Assembly (NCBI GenBank): GCA_034659915.1
Contig: JAYEID010000024.1
Coordinates: 1-37,107 of the forward strand
Direction of reading: 5' to 3'
Origin: Patescibacteria group bacterium
GTDB taxonomy: Bacteria; Patescibacteriota; WWE3; JAUXAW01; JAYEID01
Length of the DNA stretch: 37,107 bases
Shown here: piece after piece, positions 25,783-33,675 of the stretch
Position numbering within the stretch: position 1 is the stretch's first letter
How the letters are laid out: every line of letters begins with the position of its first letter
Program-made: the position numbers and the translations under genes
Notes under the pieces: model-generated
Database searches by the model: none
Told to the model about the DNA's origin: nothing
Seen by the model: only the letters and a program-made list of their open reading frames with translations

Positions 25783-26331
25783 TTAGACTTTTAGTTTTCG
25801 GATTCTTTTCTTTTTTGGCTTTTGTTTTTCTTGTTGTTTTGCTTTTTCTGCTTTTGATTCTCCCTTTTTTTCTTCCTGTTTTTTTTGGTCTGATTTGCCA
25901 GATGAGATTTGCTTCTTGTCCTCCTGAAAACCTTCTTTACCCCAACTCTCCTCTTCAAAAAGGTGGCAACAGGGAGGATTTCCACAAACACCAACTTTGT
26001 TAGTGGTGCAACTGAAATTATAGCTTGCTTTGTCCAAGTTTTCGGAAGCTGGATCTTTCAACCAGGTGCTACAGCAAAGCTTTAAGCCGCATTTTCCTAT
26101 CCCGCCAACCTTCTGAGCTTTTTTGCGGGGGCTTATTTGTCTTAATTGGATGTTAGCTTGGAGGACGCGCCGAAGTTCAGATTCTAGGTTTTTGAGTTCT
26201 TTCTTTTCGGAACTTGAAAAGAAGAAGACGATGGTTTCTTCCTCTTGTTTAGCTCCCAAAATATTGATTTTTAGCTTGTTCTTTTTTGCTAGTTCCTCGC
26301 AAATTTCCAATGCTTCTTCTTCTCTAAACAC
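25783..26331 (-). CDS. RicT/PSP1-type iron-sulfur protein
   Basis: 182 residues. The core ELRRVLQANIQLRQISPRKKAQKVGGIGKCGLKLCCSTWLKD matches the PSP1 domain of Bacillus RicT (YaaT), including the Cys motif C-G-x(3)-C-C. A second Cys cluster (GVCGNPPCCHLFE) follows. The Cys residues would bind an Fe-S cluster. The N-terminal region is shorter than in RicT and the tail (about 135-182) is Lys/Glu-rich. In Bacillus, ricT lies beside holB; here holB is also next, but 532 repeat-filled bases separate them. RicT works in an RNA maturation complex; that role is inferred for this protein. GTG start, 6 bases after TATAAT. Confidence 0.85.
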   Translation of the reverse strand: MFREEEALEICEELAKKNKLKINILGAKQEEETIVFFFSSSEKKELKNLESELRRVLQANIQLRQISPRKKAQKVGGIGKCGLKLCCSTWLKDPASENLDKASYNFSCTTNKVGVCGNPPCCHLFEEESWGKEGFQEDKKQISSGKSDQKKQEEKKGESKAEKAKQQEKQKPKKKRIRKLKV

Positions 26332-26337
26332 AGCTTA

Positions 26338-26343
26338 ATTATA
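26338..26343 (-). promoter_or_regulatory. -10 box of the ricT-like gene
   Basis: On the minus strand a perfect TATAAT ends 6 bases before GTG 26331, so the mRNA is predicted to be leaderless. No -35 box is clear. Its presence shows that the gene need not depend on transcription from holB. Confidence 0.55.
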
Positions 26344-26498
26344 ACATAAAACAAGGAAGTTTGCTGATAGTTAATTGCTAATTGTTGAGATATTAGATTA
26401 AAGGATAAAAAATAGTAAATAGAAAATAAAGAATTAAAGAAAAAAAGAAAAAGAATATTAGAGATAAGAGACTGGAGACTCGTAACTCGTAACTGGAC

Positions 26499-26520
26499 CT
26501 ACCTGCCTGCCGGCAGGTAG
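26499..26520. repeat. palindrome inserted in structured element copy 2
   Basis: CTACCTGCC pairs perfectly with GGCAGGTAG around a TGCC loop. It interrupts the GGACC lead-in of the structured element relative to copy 1, so it looks like an inserted small palindromic unit. Confidence 0.75.
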
Positions 26521-26526
26521 GGACCC

Positions 26527-26580
26527 GGACCTGAAAGTCCTGCGGGGTTTCGGGATCGAATTCCCGGAGGTCTTGGTAGA
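26527..26580 (+). repeat. structured intergenic element, copy 2 (strand arbitrary)
   Basis: It has the same length and layout as 5075-5128. The 32-base stem-loop is 26539-26570. CCT pairs with AGG, then CGGG with CCCG, a G-T pair, the T-T mismatch (26548/26561), TTCG with CGAA, and a GGAT loop (26553-26556). One G-G mismatch is unique to this copy. The lead-in GGACCTGAAAGTCC and the trailer GGTCTTGGTAGA are identical to copy 1. Confidence 0.7.
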
Positions 26581-26727
26581 CTGGAGACGGGAAACACGTA
26601 ATAAGAGATAGGAGATAGAGAATAAATACTAAATAAGAAATAGAGGATGAATTTTAAATGACGGATAGAATCGACCGCAATGTCGCAGTTTATTGCAGGG
26701 GACTCTTCGGCCCTGTGCAGACTTGGA

Positions 26728-26813
26728 CCTCAGAGTGACGGCTACAATTTATTGTCATTCTGAGGAGTTTGCGAATGACGAAGGCGTGCTGAGCGGGGTC
26801 TGTTCAGAATGAC
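26728..26813. repeat. small inverted-repeat (MITE-like) element
   Basis: CCTCAGAGTGAC (26728-26739), its near-complement GTCATTCTGAGG (26754-26765) and TCAGAATGAC (26804-26813) form overlapping inverted repeats. GTCATTCTGA and TCAGAATGAC make a 60-base unit with 10-bp termini. The GTCATTCTGAG..AAGAATG word type is widespread as a non-coding repeat in bacterial genomes. Confidence 0.6.
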
Positions 26814-26863
26814 TGCTATAACCGCTGAAAGCGGAGGGCGGAGTGCTTACTGGCGTTTTGCGG

Positions 26864-27574
26864 TTAAGATTTGTTCTCGTTGGAGGGCAAGCTAAGGAGA
26901 AAGGTTTCCAGCACCAGTTGTGGGGAGACATTGGTTTTTTCGATAAGATTAAAAAGATCAAGCCCTTTTCTAATGTGAGGTTCTATTTCCGGGGCGGCTC
27001 CCGATTCTTTTTGGAACATTAATTCCCGTAAGGTTAGTATCCAGATGGAAAGGATTCTTTTTGCGTGTTCCTTATCTTTCACCAGTTCTTTATTTTCTTC
27101 TGCCCACTTGAGGCGCTGGTGATATGGACTTTTAAGCAGTTTTCTGAAGCCGTCTTTCAGCTCTTTTTTTTCTTCCTCTCTGTATTCTTGTTTTTTTAGC
27201 TTTATTATTTTGCAGCGTGAGATAATTGTGGCAATAATGTTTTGAGCATGGTTAGCAGTTATTACTATTTGGCAATTTCCTGGGGGTTCTTCTAGAGTCT
27301 TTAATAGTGCGTTTTGGGCCTCTTCTGTCATGTTTTGACCTTCAAGAATTAAGGCCTGCTTTGTTTTGTTTTGGTGGGGTGTGAAATGCAATTTTTTTAT
27401 TAATGTTCGGATATCATCAATTCCAATTGAGCTGCTTTCTTTGTTATTTCCCAGAATAGATAGATCGGGGCTTGGTTTTATTTCTTTAATATCTAGAACT
27501 TCTTTGGCCTTTTCTTTCCTACTTTTGCAGTTTCCGTTAAGGATTAGTTGTGCATGGGTTGATTTCTTTTGCAT
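26864..27574 (-). CDS. holB: DNA polymerase III delta-prime-like clamp-loader subunit
   Basis: 236 residues. The AAA+ signature of delta-prime is present in MTEEAQNALLKTLEEPPGNCQIVITANH and in the SRC motif (ISRCKII). The N-terminal nucleotide site is incomplete and no Walker A is seen, as expected for delta-prime, which does not hydrolyse ATP. It starts without the first helical part of longer HolB proteins. In the holoenzyme it helps load the sliding clamp. The ricT-like gene lies next on the same strand, as in Firmicutes. Confidence 0.85.
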   Translation of the reverse strand: MQKKSTHAQLILNGNCKSRKEKAKEVLDIKEIKPSPDLSILGNNKESSSIGIDDIRTLIKKLHFTPHQNKTKQALILEGQNMTEEAQNALLKTLEEPPGNCQIVITANHAQNIIATIISRCKIIKLKKQEYREEEKKELKDGFRKLLKSPYHQRLKWAEENKELVKDKEHAKRILSIWILTLRELMFQKESGAAPEIEPHIRKGLDLFNLIEKTNVSPQLVLETFLLSLPSNENKS

Positions 27575-27624
27575 ATCTATATCTTATCCGCTGCTTGAAT
27601 CAGCTACAAGGGTCTGGTAGATTG

Positions 27625-27654
27625 TTGACTAGGAACTAAGTTTTTTATTAACCT
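27625..27654 (+). promoter_or_regulatory. promoter of the pil operon
   Basis: TTGACT (27625-27630) and, after 18 bases, TAACCT (27649-27654) precede the pilB ATG by 10 bases. The -35 box is good and the -10 box weak. Confidence 0.45.
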
Positions 27655-27664
27655 GTTTCTGCCC

Positions 27665-29608
27665 ATGCCTAAGTTTAAAAATACAGAAAAAGCAAAACAG
27701 ATACAGCAAGAAGAGAGGACCGAGACTCGTACTGAAGAAGTATCCCCAAAGGTTAAAGACGAATCTAAGCAGGATACCCCGCAAACCCCAGAAACCTCTG
27801 TAGAGAAAGATTCTCCTGATTTGGTTGTTCCTAGAGGAAAGTATGACACATTTGGAGAAGTTCTTTTGGCTGGAGGTTTGATTACAGAAGCTCAGAAAGA
27901 TGAACTCCATTTAGAATCTGTAAATTTGGGAAAATCTGAGGTTGAATTGGTTCAGGAGAAGGATTGGCTTAGTTCTAAGGAATTTGCTAAAGCAAAGGCT
28001 AAGTTTCTTGGCGTACCTTTTGTTGAGATTGCTGGACAATCAATTCCGCAAGAGATTTTAGAATTAGTACCAGAGCCTACAGCTAAGAATTACGGTGTAA
28101 TACCTTTGGGGAAGAAGGGTGGAGAACTACAAGTAGCAATGCTGGATCCACTTGATTTGCCAGCTGTGGAGCTGTTAGAGCGGCGGAGTGGTGTGAAAGT
28201 TAAGCCTGCGTTGGCAGAAAAGGGCGATTTGGAAGCAGCCTTGGAACGGTTTTACGGTGAGGAAAAAGTAGAGGCTGAAATTTCTGAGGCAGTGGAAGCA
28301 GCGGCACCTAAAGCTACTACTAAGATTGAAGAACGAATAAAGAAAATGGAAGATGCGGATAAAATTATTCGTGAAGCACCAGTTTCGCGAATTGTTTCTC
28401 GCTTGTTAGAGTATGGTGTAAAAGCACGGGCTTCTGATATTCATATTGAGCCTTTGGAAGATCGGACTAGAGTGCGTTACCGAATTGATGGTGTGCTGCG
28501 AGAGCGGTTTGAGCTGCCGCGGCGGATTCATTCCTCTATTGTTGCAAGGGTAAAAATCCTTTCTAGGTTACGGTTGGATGAACGAAGATTACCTCAAGAT
28601 GGTCGGTTTAAGATTGAGGTTGGTGAGATAAAAGTTGATCTTCGAGTCTCTATTGTTCCCACCGTTTTTGGGGAGAAGGTTGTAATTCGATTTTTGGAGG
28701 AAACAGGCAATATTATGAGTTTGGAAGAATTAGGTCTTTTTGGAGTCTCATTGCGAAGAATTAAAAATGCTATTAAGCAGCCTAACGGTATTATGTTGGT
28801 AACTGGTCCTACAGGTAGTGGTAAAACTCTTACTCTGGCATCTTCTATTACTACTATCAACGATATAGGCGTAAACATTGTAACTTTGGAAGATCCGGTG
28901 GAAATTAAGTTGGAAGGGGTTACTCAAATTCAGGTTAATCGTGAGGTGGGCTTGACCTTTGCCTCTGGCTTGCGTTCTATTCTCCGTCAGGACCCTGATA
29001 TTGTGATGGTGGGTGAGATTCGTGACCAGGAGACAGCAGAGTTGTCTATTCACGCAGCGCTGACTGGTCACCTTGTATTTTCAACTTTGCACACTAATTC
29101 AGCAGCTGGCGCGCTTCCGCGGATGTTGGACATGGGTGTAGAGCCATATCTTCTTACTTCTACTGTAAATGCGGTAGTTGCCCAACGTTTGGTACGTACA
29201 GTTTGCAAGAAATGCAAGAAACCGTACCACCCACCTAAAGAAGTTCTTGACCAGGCAAAAGATATTTTGGGCGAGAAACTTTTTCAAGAAAACGCTAATA
29301 AGAATGATGAGGGTAAATATGTTTTTTGGAAAGGCGAAGGTTGTGAGCATTGTGAAGGATCCGGATATAAGGGCCGCACTGGTATTTTTGAAGTATTGGC
29401 TGCTTCTGATCCTGTTTCCAGGTTGGTTTTGGAGCGACAACCTACCCAGGCAATAGAAGAGCAAGCAATAAAAGAAGGTATGGTCACTTTACGCCAAGAC
29501 GGATTCCTTAAGGTTATTCAAGGTTCTACAACACCGGAGGAGGTTCTTCGCGTTACCCGGGACGAAGATGTTGAGGAAGAAAGTGACGAAAATGCAAGCA
29601 ATGTTTAG
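27665..29608 (+). CDS. pilB: type IV pilus extension ATPase PilB
   Basis: 647 residues. A charged, disordered N-terminal stretch (1-55) is followed by the GSPII_E N-domain (about 58-205). The ATPase has Walker A GPTGSGKT (381-388), the Asp box in TLEDPVEIKLEGV, Walker B IVMVGEIRD, and the His box. Two CxxC pairs (CKKCKKPYHPP and CEHCEGSGYKGRTG) make the zinc-binding insert typical of PilB/GspE. The hexamer powers pilus assembly at the inner membrane. pilT follows 83 bases downstream with its own promoter, then pilC. Confidence 0.96.
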   Translation: MPKFKNTEKAKQIQQEERTETRTEEVSPKVKDESKQDTPQTPETSVEKDSPDLVVPRGKYDTFGEVLLAGGLITEAQKDELHLESVNLGKSEVELVQEKDWLSSKEFAKAKAKFLGVPFVEIAGQSIPQEILELVPEPTAKNYGVIPLGKKGGELQVAMLDPLDLPAVELLERRSGVKVKPALAEKGDLEAALERFYGEEKVEAEISEAVEAAAPKATTKIEERIKKMEDADKIIREAPVSRIVSRLLEYGVKARASDIHIEPLEDRTRVRYRIDGVLRERFELPRRIHSSIVARVKILSRLRLDERRLPQDGRFKIEVGEIKVDLRVSIVPTVFGEKVVIRFLEETGNIMSLEELGLFGVSLRRIKNAIKQPNGIMLVTGPTGSGKTLTLASSITTINDIGVNIVTLEDPVEIKLEGVTQIQVNREVGLTFASGLRSILRQDPDIVMVGEIRDQETAELSIHAALTGHLVFSTLHTNSAAGALPRMLDMGVEPYLLTSTVNAVVAQRLVRTVCKKCKKPYHPPKEVLDQAKDILGEKLFQENANKNDEGKYVFWKGEGCEHCEGSGYKGRTGIFEVLAASDPVSRLVLERQPTQAIEEQAIKEGMVTLRQDGFLKVIQGSTTPEEVLRVTRDEDVEEESDENASNV

Positions 29609-29633
29609 CTTGGCTTGTGTTGTCAACTACTTT

Positions 29634-29662
29634 TTGACTTCTTGTGTTTTACAAGGTAAACT
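29634..29662 (+). promoter_or_regulatory. internal promoter of pilT
   Basis: TTGACT (29634-29639), a 17-base spacer and TAAACT (29657-29662) lie in the 83-base gap between pilB and pilT. The spacer holds a small CTTGT/ACAAG hairpin. pilT could therefore be made apart from pilB. Confidence 0.55.
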
Positions 29663-29691
29663 TTGCTTAGTAAGTTAGAAATTACCTGCCT

Positions 29692-30747
29692 ATGGACGAG
29701 CAATTAGAAGAACTTTTAGACATTACTATTAATGAAGGGGCTTCGGATCTACACTTAACCGTAGATGCCCCTCCTACTGTGCGAGTTGCTCGTGAGCTTA
29801 CACCGCTTGCTGATTACGAAAACCTCTCCCCTGAAGATACTGCAAGAATTGTTTTTTCTCTTTTAGACACAGAGCAGCAAGAACGGTTGAAGGTTAATAG
29901 AGAATTAGATTTTTCATTTACTTATAGTGAGGCTAGGTTTAGGGTCAATGCCTACTACAGTATGGGTTCCGTGGCTGCTGCTTTTCGAAGAATCCCTTTG
30001 GAAATCCCAGATATGGATAAGCTCCATCTTCCCGATATTTTGAGAGACTTTTGCGAGCTTCCGCAAGGTTTTGTTTTAGTCACTGGTCCAGCTGGACAGG
30101 GTAAATCTACTACTATTGCTTCTATGCTGGATAGGATTGCGCGAACACGTGCTGTGCATATTATTACTATTGAAGACCCTATTGAATATGTTTTTGAGCA
30201 TAAGAAAGGTTTAGTTAATCAAAGAGAGATGCACGAAGATACTTTAGCTTGGGATGTGGCTCTTCGCACTGTGCTGAGGGAGGACCCGGATGTGGTTTTT
30301 GTAGGAGAGATGCGGGATTACGAGACAATTTCTTCAGCTGTGACTATTGCGGAAACTGGTCACTTGGTATTTTCCACACTTCACACTAATTCTGCAGCTC
30401 AGACTATTAACCGAATAATTGATGTTTTTCCTGAGGAAGAGCAAAAACAGATTCAAACCCAACTAAGCTCTACTTTGGAAGCTGTAGTTTCCCAACGGTT
30501 AGTACCTGCTATTGGAGGCGGTTTATACCCAGCGTGCGAAATTCTTCTTTCTAGCGCCGGAATTAGAAATATTATTCGGGAAGGTAATGTTCACCAAATA
30601 GATAATGTTATTAGTACTTCTTTGGAGCAAGGGATGGTTTCTCTGGACCGCGCATTGGCTCGGCTGGTAAAGGAAGGTAGAGTTGAGGCAGAGGTAGCAA
30701 GGAGATTTACTTTAAAACCTCAGGAGCTTGATCGATTGTTAAGATAA
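29692..30747 (+). CDS. pilT: type IV pilus retraction ATPase PilT
   Basis: 351 residues, PilT length. Walker A is GPAGQGKS (132-139), whereas PilT usually has GPTGSGKS; the GxxxxGKS frame is intact. The Asp box is TIEDPIEYVFEHKKGLVNQREM, and Walker B is DVVFVGEMRD. The retraction motif GIRNIIREGNVHQIDN corresponds to the AIRNLIRE signature. The motor disassembles pili at the inner membrane. pilC starts 9 bases downstream. Confidence 0.95.
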   Translation: MDEQLEELLDITINEGASDLHLTVDAPPTVRVARELTPLADYENLSPEDTARIVFSLLDTEQQERLKVNRELDFSFTYSEARFRVNAYYSMGSVAAAFRRIPLEIPDMDKLHLPDILRDFCELPQGFVLVTGPAGQGKSTTIASMLDRIARTRAVHIITIEDPIEYVFEHKKGLVNQREMHEDTLAWDVALRTVLREDPDVVFVGEMRDYETISSAVTIAETGHLVFSTLHTNSAAQTINRIIDVFPEEEQKQIQTQLSSTLEAVVSQRLVPAIGGGLYPACEILLSSAGIRNIIREGNVHQIDNVISTSLEQGMVSLDRALARLVKEGRVEAEVARRFTLKPQELDRLLR

Positions 30748-30756
30748 TTTCAATCA

Positions 30757-31965
30757 ATGCCAACTTTTAAGTATGTTGCAAAGGATAGTCAAGGAGCCAC
30801 TAAAAAAGGTTCGGTAGAAGCGAGTAACAAAGCCCGCGCAATTGCGGTAATGCAGGAAAGAGGGCTGATACCTATTTCAATTCATCCCAAAAGAGAGTTT
30901 TTGGATCTTAGCTCCTTAAAAAAGAAGCTTTCGGGAGTAACCCAGAAGGAAAAGGTTGTTTTTACTCGACAGTTGGCAACTATGGTCGGTGCGGGCCTTC
31001 CTCTTACTCAGGCTTTATCTATTTTGCGTGACCAAGCTGGAGATACACCTTTTGGAGATATTTTAGAATACATTGTGGGGGAGGTTGAAGGGGGAAAACC
31101 GCTTTCGGAAGCAATGCGTAAGTTTCCGGATGTTTTTTCTTCTACTTATACGGCTCTAGTAGAAGCTGCGGAGGCTTCTGGTGCTATAAAGAAGGTACTT
31201 TTGCGTTTAGCGCAAAATTTGGAAAAAGAGAATGAATTGCGGCAGAAAATTAAAGGCGCTCTTTTTTATCCGGCAATGGTTCTGACAGCAATGGTTGGCG
31301 TAGCAATTCTGCTTTTGGTATTTGTGATACCGCAGCTTAAGTCTATTTACACTAGCTTTGATGCGGAGCTTCCCATTGCTACCCGTTTCTTTTTGGGTGT
31401 TTCAGATTTTGCTGTTAAACGCTGGTGGTTGGTAATAGCTTTAGTTGCCGGCTTAATTTTTGCCTTTCGTTGGTTTCGAAATACAGAACGGGGACGATAT
31501 TTTACAGATGAATTAGTGCTGAAGCTTCCTATTTTTGGACCTTTGGTTAAGCAGATGGAGTTGGTGGAGATGACTCGAACCCTGTCACTGCTGCTTACTA
31601 GTGGTGTGCCAATTTTGGATTCTTTGAACATTGTATATAACGCTACTGAAAATGTAATGTTTAGAGATGCATTGGGTGATGCACGGGAAATTGTAAAACA
31701 CGGAGAATCATTGGCAGCGCCTATTTCCGGTTCTGAGTACTTCCCTCCCCTAGTTTCCCGTATGATTCGAGTTGGGGAGGAAAGTGGTGAGCTGGGCGAA
31801 GTTTTGCTTAAGGTGGCTGAATATTTTGAAGGTGAGGCAGAGCATACGGTGGAAAATTTAACCACAGCGTTGGAGCCTGTTATTATGATTATACTGGGTG
31901 TGGGTGTGGGTTTTATGGTGTTGTCAATTATCATGCCCATTTATAACCTGACTAGCCAATTCTAG
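30757..31965 (+). CDS. pilC: type IV pilus inner-membrane platform protein PilC
   Basis: 402 residues, with the two tandem T2SSF domains of the family: the first shows VFTRQLATMVGAGLPLTQALSIL and the second MTRTLSLLLTSGVPILDSLNIV. Each is followed by a hydrophobic helix, with the last near the C-terminus (IIMIILGVGVGFMVLSIIMPIYNL). It connects PilB/PilT to the growing pilus. It starts 9 bases after pilT. Its stop codon runs straight into a tandem repeat array. Confidence 0.96.
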   Translation: MPTFKYVAKDSQGATKKGSVEASNKARAIAVMQERGLIPISIHPKREFLDLSSLKKKLSGVTQKEKVVFTRQLATMVGAGLPLTQALSILRDQAGDTPFGDILEYIVGEVEGGKPLSEAMRKFPDVFSSTYTALVEAAEASGAIKKVLLRLAQNLEKENELRQKIKGALFYPAMVLTAMVGVAILLLVFVIPQLKSIYTSFDAELPIATRFFLGVSDFAVKRWWLVIALVAGLIFAFRWFRNTERGRYFTDELVLKLPIFGPLVKQMELVEMTRTLSLLLTSGVPILDSLNIVYNATENVMFRDALGDAREIVKHGESLAAPISGSEYFPPLVSRMIRVGEESGELGEVLLKVAEYFEGEAEHTVENLTTALEPVIMIILGVGVGFMVLSIIMPIYNLTSQF

Positions 31966-32115
31966 GAAGAGATGATCACGGAAAAGAGGAGGAAGAGATG
32001 ATCACGGAAAGGGGAGGAAGAGATGATCACGGAATTTCCGTGATAATCTTTGTTCTGTTCTGTGACATTTTCTTTTCTGTGATAATCTCTGTTCTGTTCC
32101 GTGACAATCTTTGTT
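31965..32115. repeat. inverted tandem-repeat array between pilC and the pilin gene
   Basis: Three direct copies of GGAAGAGATGATCACGGAA begin at 31965, 31991 and 32016. They are followed on the same strand by about five variants of the opposite sequence, TTCCGTGATAATCT, at roughly 22-base spacing. The third copy and the first inverted one form a hairpin with 13 of 14 pairs (32021-32049). The array starts on the last base of the pilC stop codon. Confidence 0.8.
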
Positions 32116-32158
32116 TTATTCAGTGCTAATCTCTTTTGGAAGGGGGTGAAAATATAAC

Positions 32159-32650
32159 TTGAAAATTAAAGAATATTTAAGAGAACACGAAAAAAGTGGT
32201 TTTACTTTGGTTGAGCTTTTGGTGGTTATTGTAATTATTGGTATTTTGGCAACTGGTGTTTTGGCTGCTATTAACCCTATTGAGCAAATTCGCCGTGGCC
32301 GGGATACTGTACGTCAGTCTGCTGCGCGAGAGGTAATGTCTGCTGCAGAACGCTATTATGGTACGCATAATGGTTATGGTGGGACATGGCAGATGGATGC
32401 GGCAACCGATATCAAACACGATTCTGCCATAATTACGGATCTGATTGATGCGGAAGAACTGCGCTCTGGTTTTAGTGAGAGAAGTCCAATTCAGGAAGAG
32501 GAACTTTCGTACTACATTGACAGTACTAGTGAAGAGATTCGAGTGTGTTTCCAGCCAGAGTCAACTACTTTCCTCGATCAGGCAACCTGTGAAGATCCTT
32601 CTTGTTCAGCAGATGGGAATGATTGGTATTGTGTACCTGACTCTGGTTGA
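32159..32650 (+). CDS. type IV pilin 1
   Basis: 163 residues. Class III signal: a short charged leader (MKIKEYLREHEKSG) is cut before Phe15, giving FTLVELLVVIVIIGILATGVL with Glu at mature position 5. The helix continues through the RRGRDTVRQ segment. The C-terminal part has several Cys (VCFQPE, TCEDPSCS, YCVP), likely disulfide-linked. TTG start with GGGGGTGA about 10 bases upstream. It may be the main pilin, since it directly follows pilC and is closed off by a strong terminator. Confidence 0.9.
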   Translation: MKIKEYLREHEKSGFTLVELLVVIVIIGILATGVLAAINPIEQIRRGRDTVRQSAAREVMSAAERYYGTHNGYGGTWQMDAATDIKHDSAIITDLIDAEELRSGFSERSPIQEEELSYYIDSTSEEIRVCFQPESTTFLDQATCEDPSCSADGNDWYCVPDSG

Positions 32651-32687
32651 TAGCGTTTGTGTAAAGTATGGCTTAATAAAAAGAAGC

Positions 32688-32723
32688 CCGGGCGGATTTT
32701 GGGTTCGTCCGGTCTTTTTTTTT
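32688..32723 (+). terminator. strong terminator after pilin 1
   Basis: CCGGGCGGA (32688-32696) pairs with TTCGTCCGG (32704-32712), a 9-bp stem with two G-T pairs, and nine T residues follow at 32715-32723. It lies 38 bases after the pilin stop. Confidence 0.85.
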
Positions 32724-32763
32724 AATCTTTTCTACTTTTCCGAGCATAATAAATTTATAAACT

Positions 32764-33618
32764 ATGTTTGATCTTGTTTTGCTTTTTGTAATTGGCTGTT
32801 GCGTTGGCTCATTTTTAAATGTGCTTATTGACCGCCTTCCTAAAGGATCTTCTATTCTGGGTCGTTCTTATTGCGAAAATTGCAACACTCCCCTAGCCTG
32901 GTTTGACCTTATTCCTGTTTTTTCTTTTCTGTTTTTGTGGGGGCGGTGTCGGTATTGTGGTGAGAAAATCCCGTTTAGGCTCCCGCTTGTAGAGTTTCTT
33001 ACAGGAGTGGGGTTTGTGGTGGTTGCAGTGGTATCAGCGGATTCAGTGGCTTCAATGGATTCAATGGCCTCAGTGGTTTCAGGGAGTGGTTTGTTGGGGC
33101 TGGTGACACTGTTAAATTTGTTTATACTCTTGGTTTTATTTTGTTCTTTTTTGGTTCTTTTCTTTACTGATTTGGAATACGGGGTGCTGCCAGATGTGAT
33201 TGTTTTTCCGGCAACAGTGTTGGTTGTTTTTTGGCGTTTTTTCCTTCCTTTCTTTTATACTAAATACGAGATACTAGATACTGAATACTGGTTGATAATT
33301 CTGAAACAATATGGTGTCCCTGCCGTTTCTTTGGCGGGCTTCTTTATGATTCTAATTTTGATTACTCGCGGCCGGGGAATGGGGTTTGGTGATGTAAAGC
33401 TCGGGTTTTTAATGGGTTTGGTTTTGGGTTGGCCAGGTACCTTGGTGGGTTCTTTTTTAGCCTTCTTGTCTGGTGGGGTAGCCTCTGTTATTCTTTTGAT
33501 TAGTGGGGAAAAAAAGTTTGGTCAGCAAGTCCCTTTTGGACCTTTTCTTATAACTGGAACAGCAGTTGCTGCGGTGTACGGCAGCGTTATTTGGGAGTGG
33601 TACCTCAGTTTTTTATAG
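32764..33618 (+). CDS. pilD: prepilin peptidase PilD
   Basis: 284 residues, an integral membrane aspartic peptidase that cuts prepilin leaders and methylates the new N-terminus. The N-terminal part has the zinc pairs CENC and CRYC around a loop, and the catalytic motif GFGDVKLGFLMG lies in the C-terminal half. About eight hydrophobic segments are visible. Two unusual stretches lie in loops: six 9-base units (33031-33084) and TKYEILDTEYW near 33260-33290. The pilin genes around it are its substrates. Confidence 0.94.
   Translation: MFDLVLLFVIGCCVGSFLNVLIDRLPKGSSILGRSYCENCNTPLAWFDLIPVFSFLFLWGRCRYCGEKIPFRLPLVEFLTGVGFVVVAVVSADSVASMDSMASVVSGSGLLGLVTLLNLFILLVLFCSFLVLFFTDLEYGVLPDVIVFPATVLVVFWRFFLPFFYTKYEILDTEYWLIILKQYGVPAVSLAGFFMILILITRGRGMGFGDVKLGFLMGLVLGWPGTLVGSFLAFLSGGVASVILLISGEKKFGQQVPFGPFLITGTAVAAVYGSVIWEWYLSFL
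33031..33084 (+). repeat. in-frame 9-base repeat inside pilD
   Basis: Six units of the pattern [A/D/V]-S-[A/M/V/G], as in DSV ASM DSM ASV VSG, sit in a loop between membrane segments. The length of this kind of repeat can change by slippage without breaking the frame. Confidence 0.75.
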
Positions 33619-33628
33619 CAGTCGAAAA

Positions 33629-33664
33629 GAATAGTAAAGTATGGTAAAGATGTGGTAAAGAATT
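33629..33664 (+). repeat. left GTAAAG repeat of the S23 insert
   Basis: GTAAAG occurs three times at about 10-base intervals (33634, 33644, 33655). The opposite word CTTTAC occurs twice on the far side of the gene (34074 and 34084). Confidence 0.7.
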
Positions 33665-33675
33665 GTTAGGAAGAT

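Larger units (their letters stand above)
26332..26863. repeat. 532-base intergenic repeat block between holB and ricT-like genes
   Basis: No gene is visible. From left to right it holds A-rich word repeats (GATTAAAGGATAAAAAATAGTAAATAG), GAGACTGGAGACTCGTAACTCGTAACTGG, a palindrome (26499-26520), the structured element copy 2 (26527-26580), and more GGAGATAGAGAATAAATACT words. Then come the 39-base tail (26635-26673) and a GTCATTCTGA inverted-repeat element (26728-26813). The last bases, GCTGAAAGCGGAGGGCGGAGTG, echo the GC-rich stretch before mutL. Confidence 0.7.

Noticed and set aside
31347-31940. 197-codon minus-strand frame opposite pilC
   Set aside because: It is antisense to a well-conserved PilC and has low-complexity Ser/Thr/Pro content with no motif.
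31965-32115. CRISPR array
   Set aside because: Units are only about 22-26 bases with no unique spacers, they switch orientation midway, and no cas gene is nearby.
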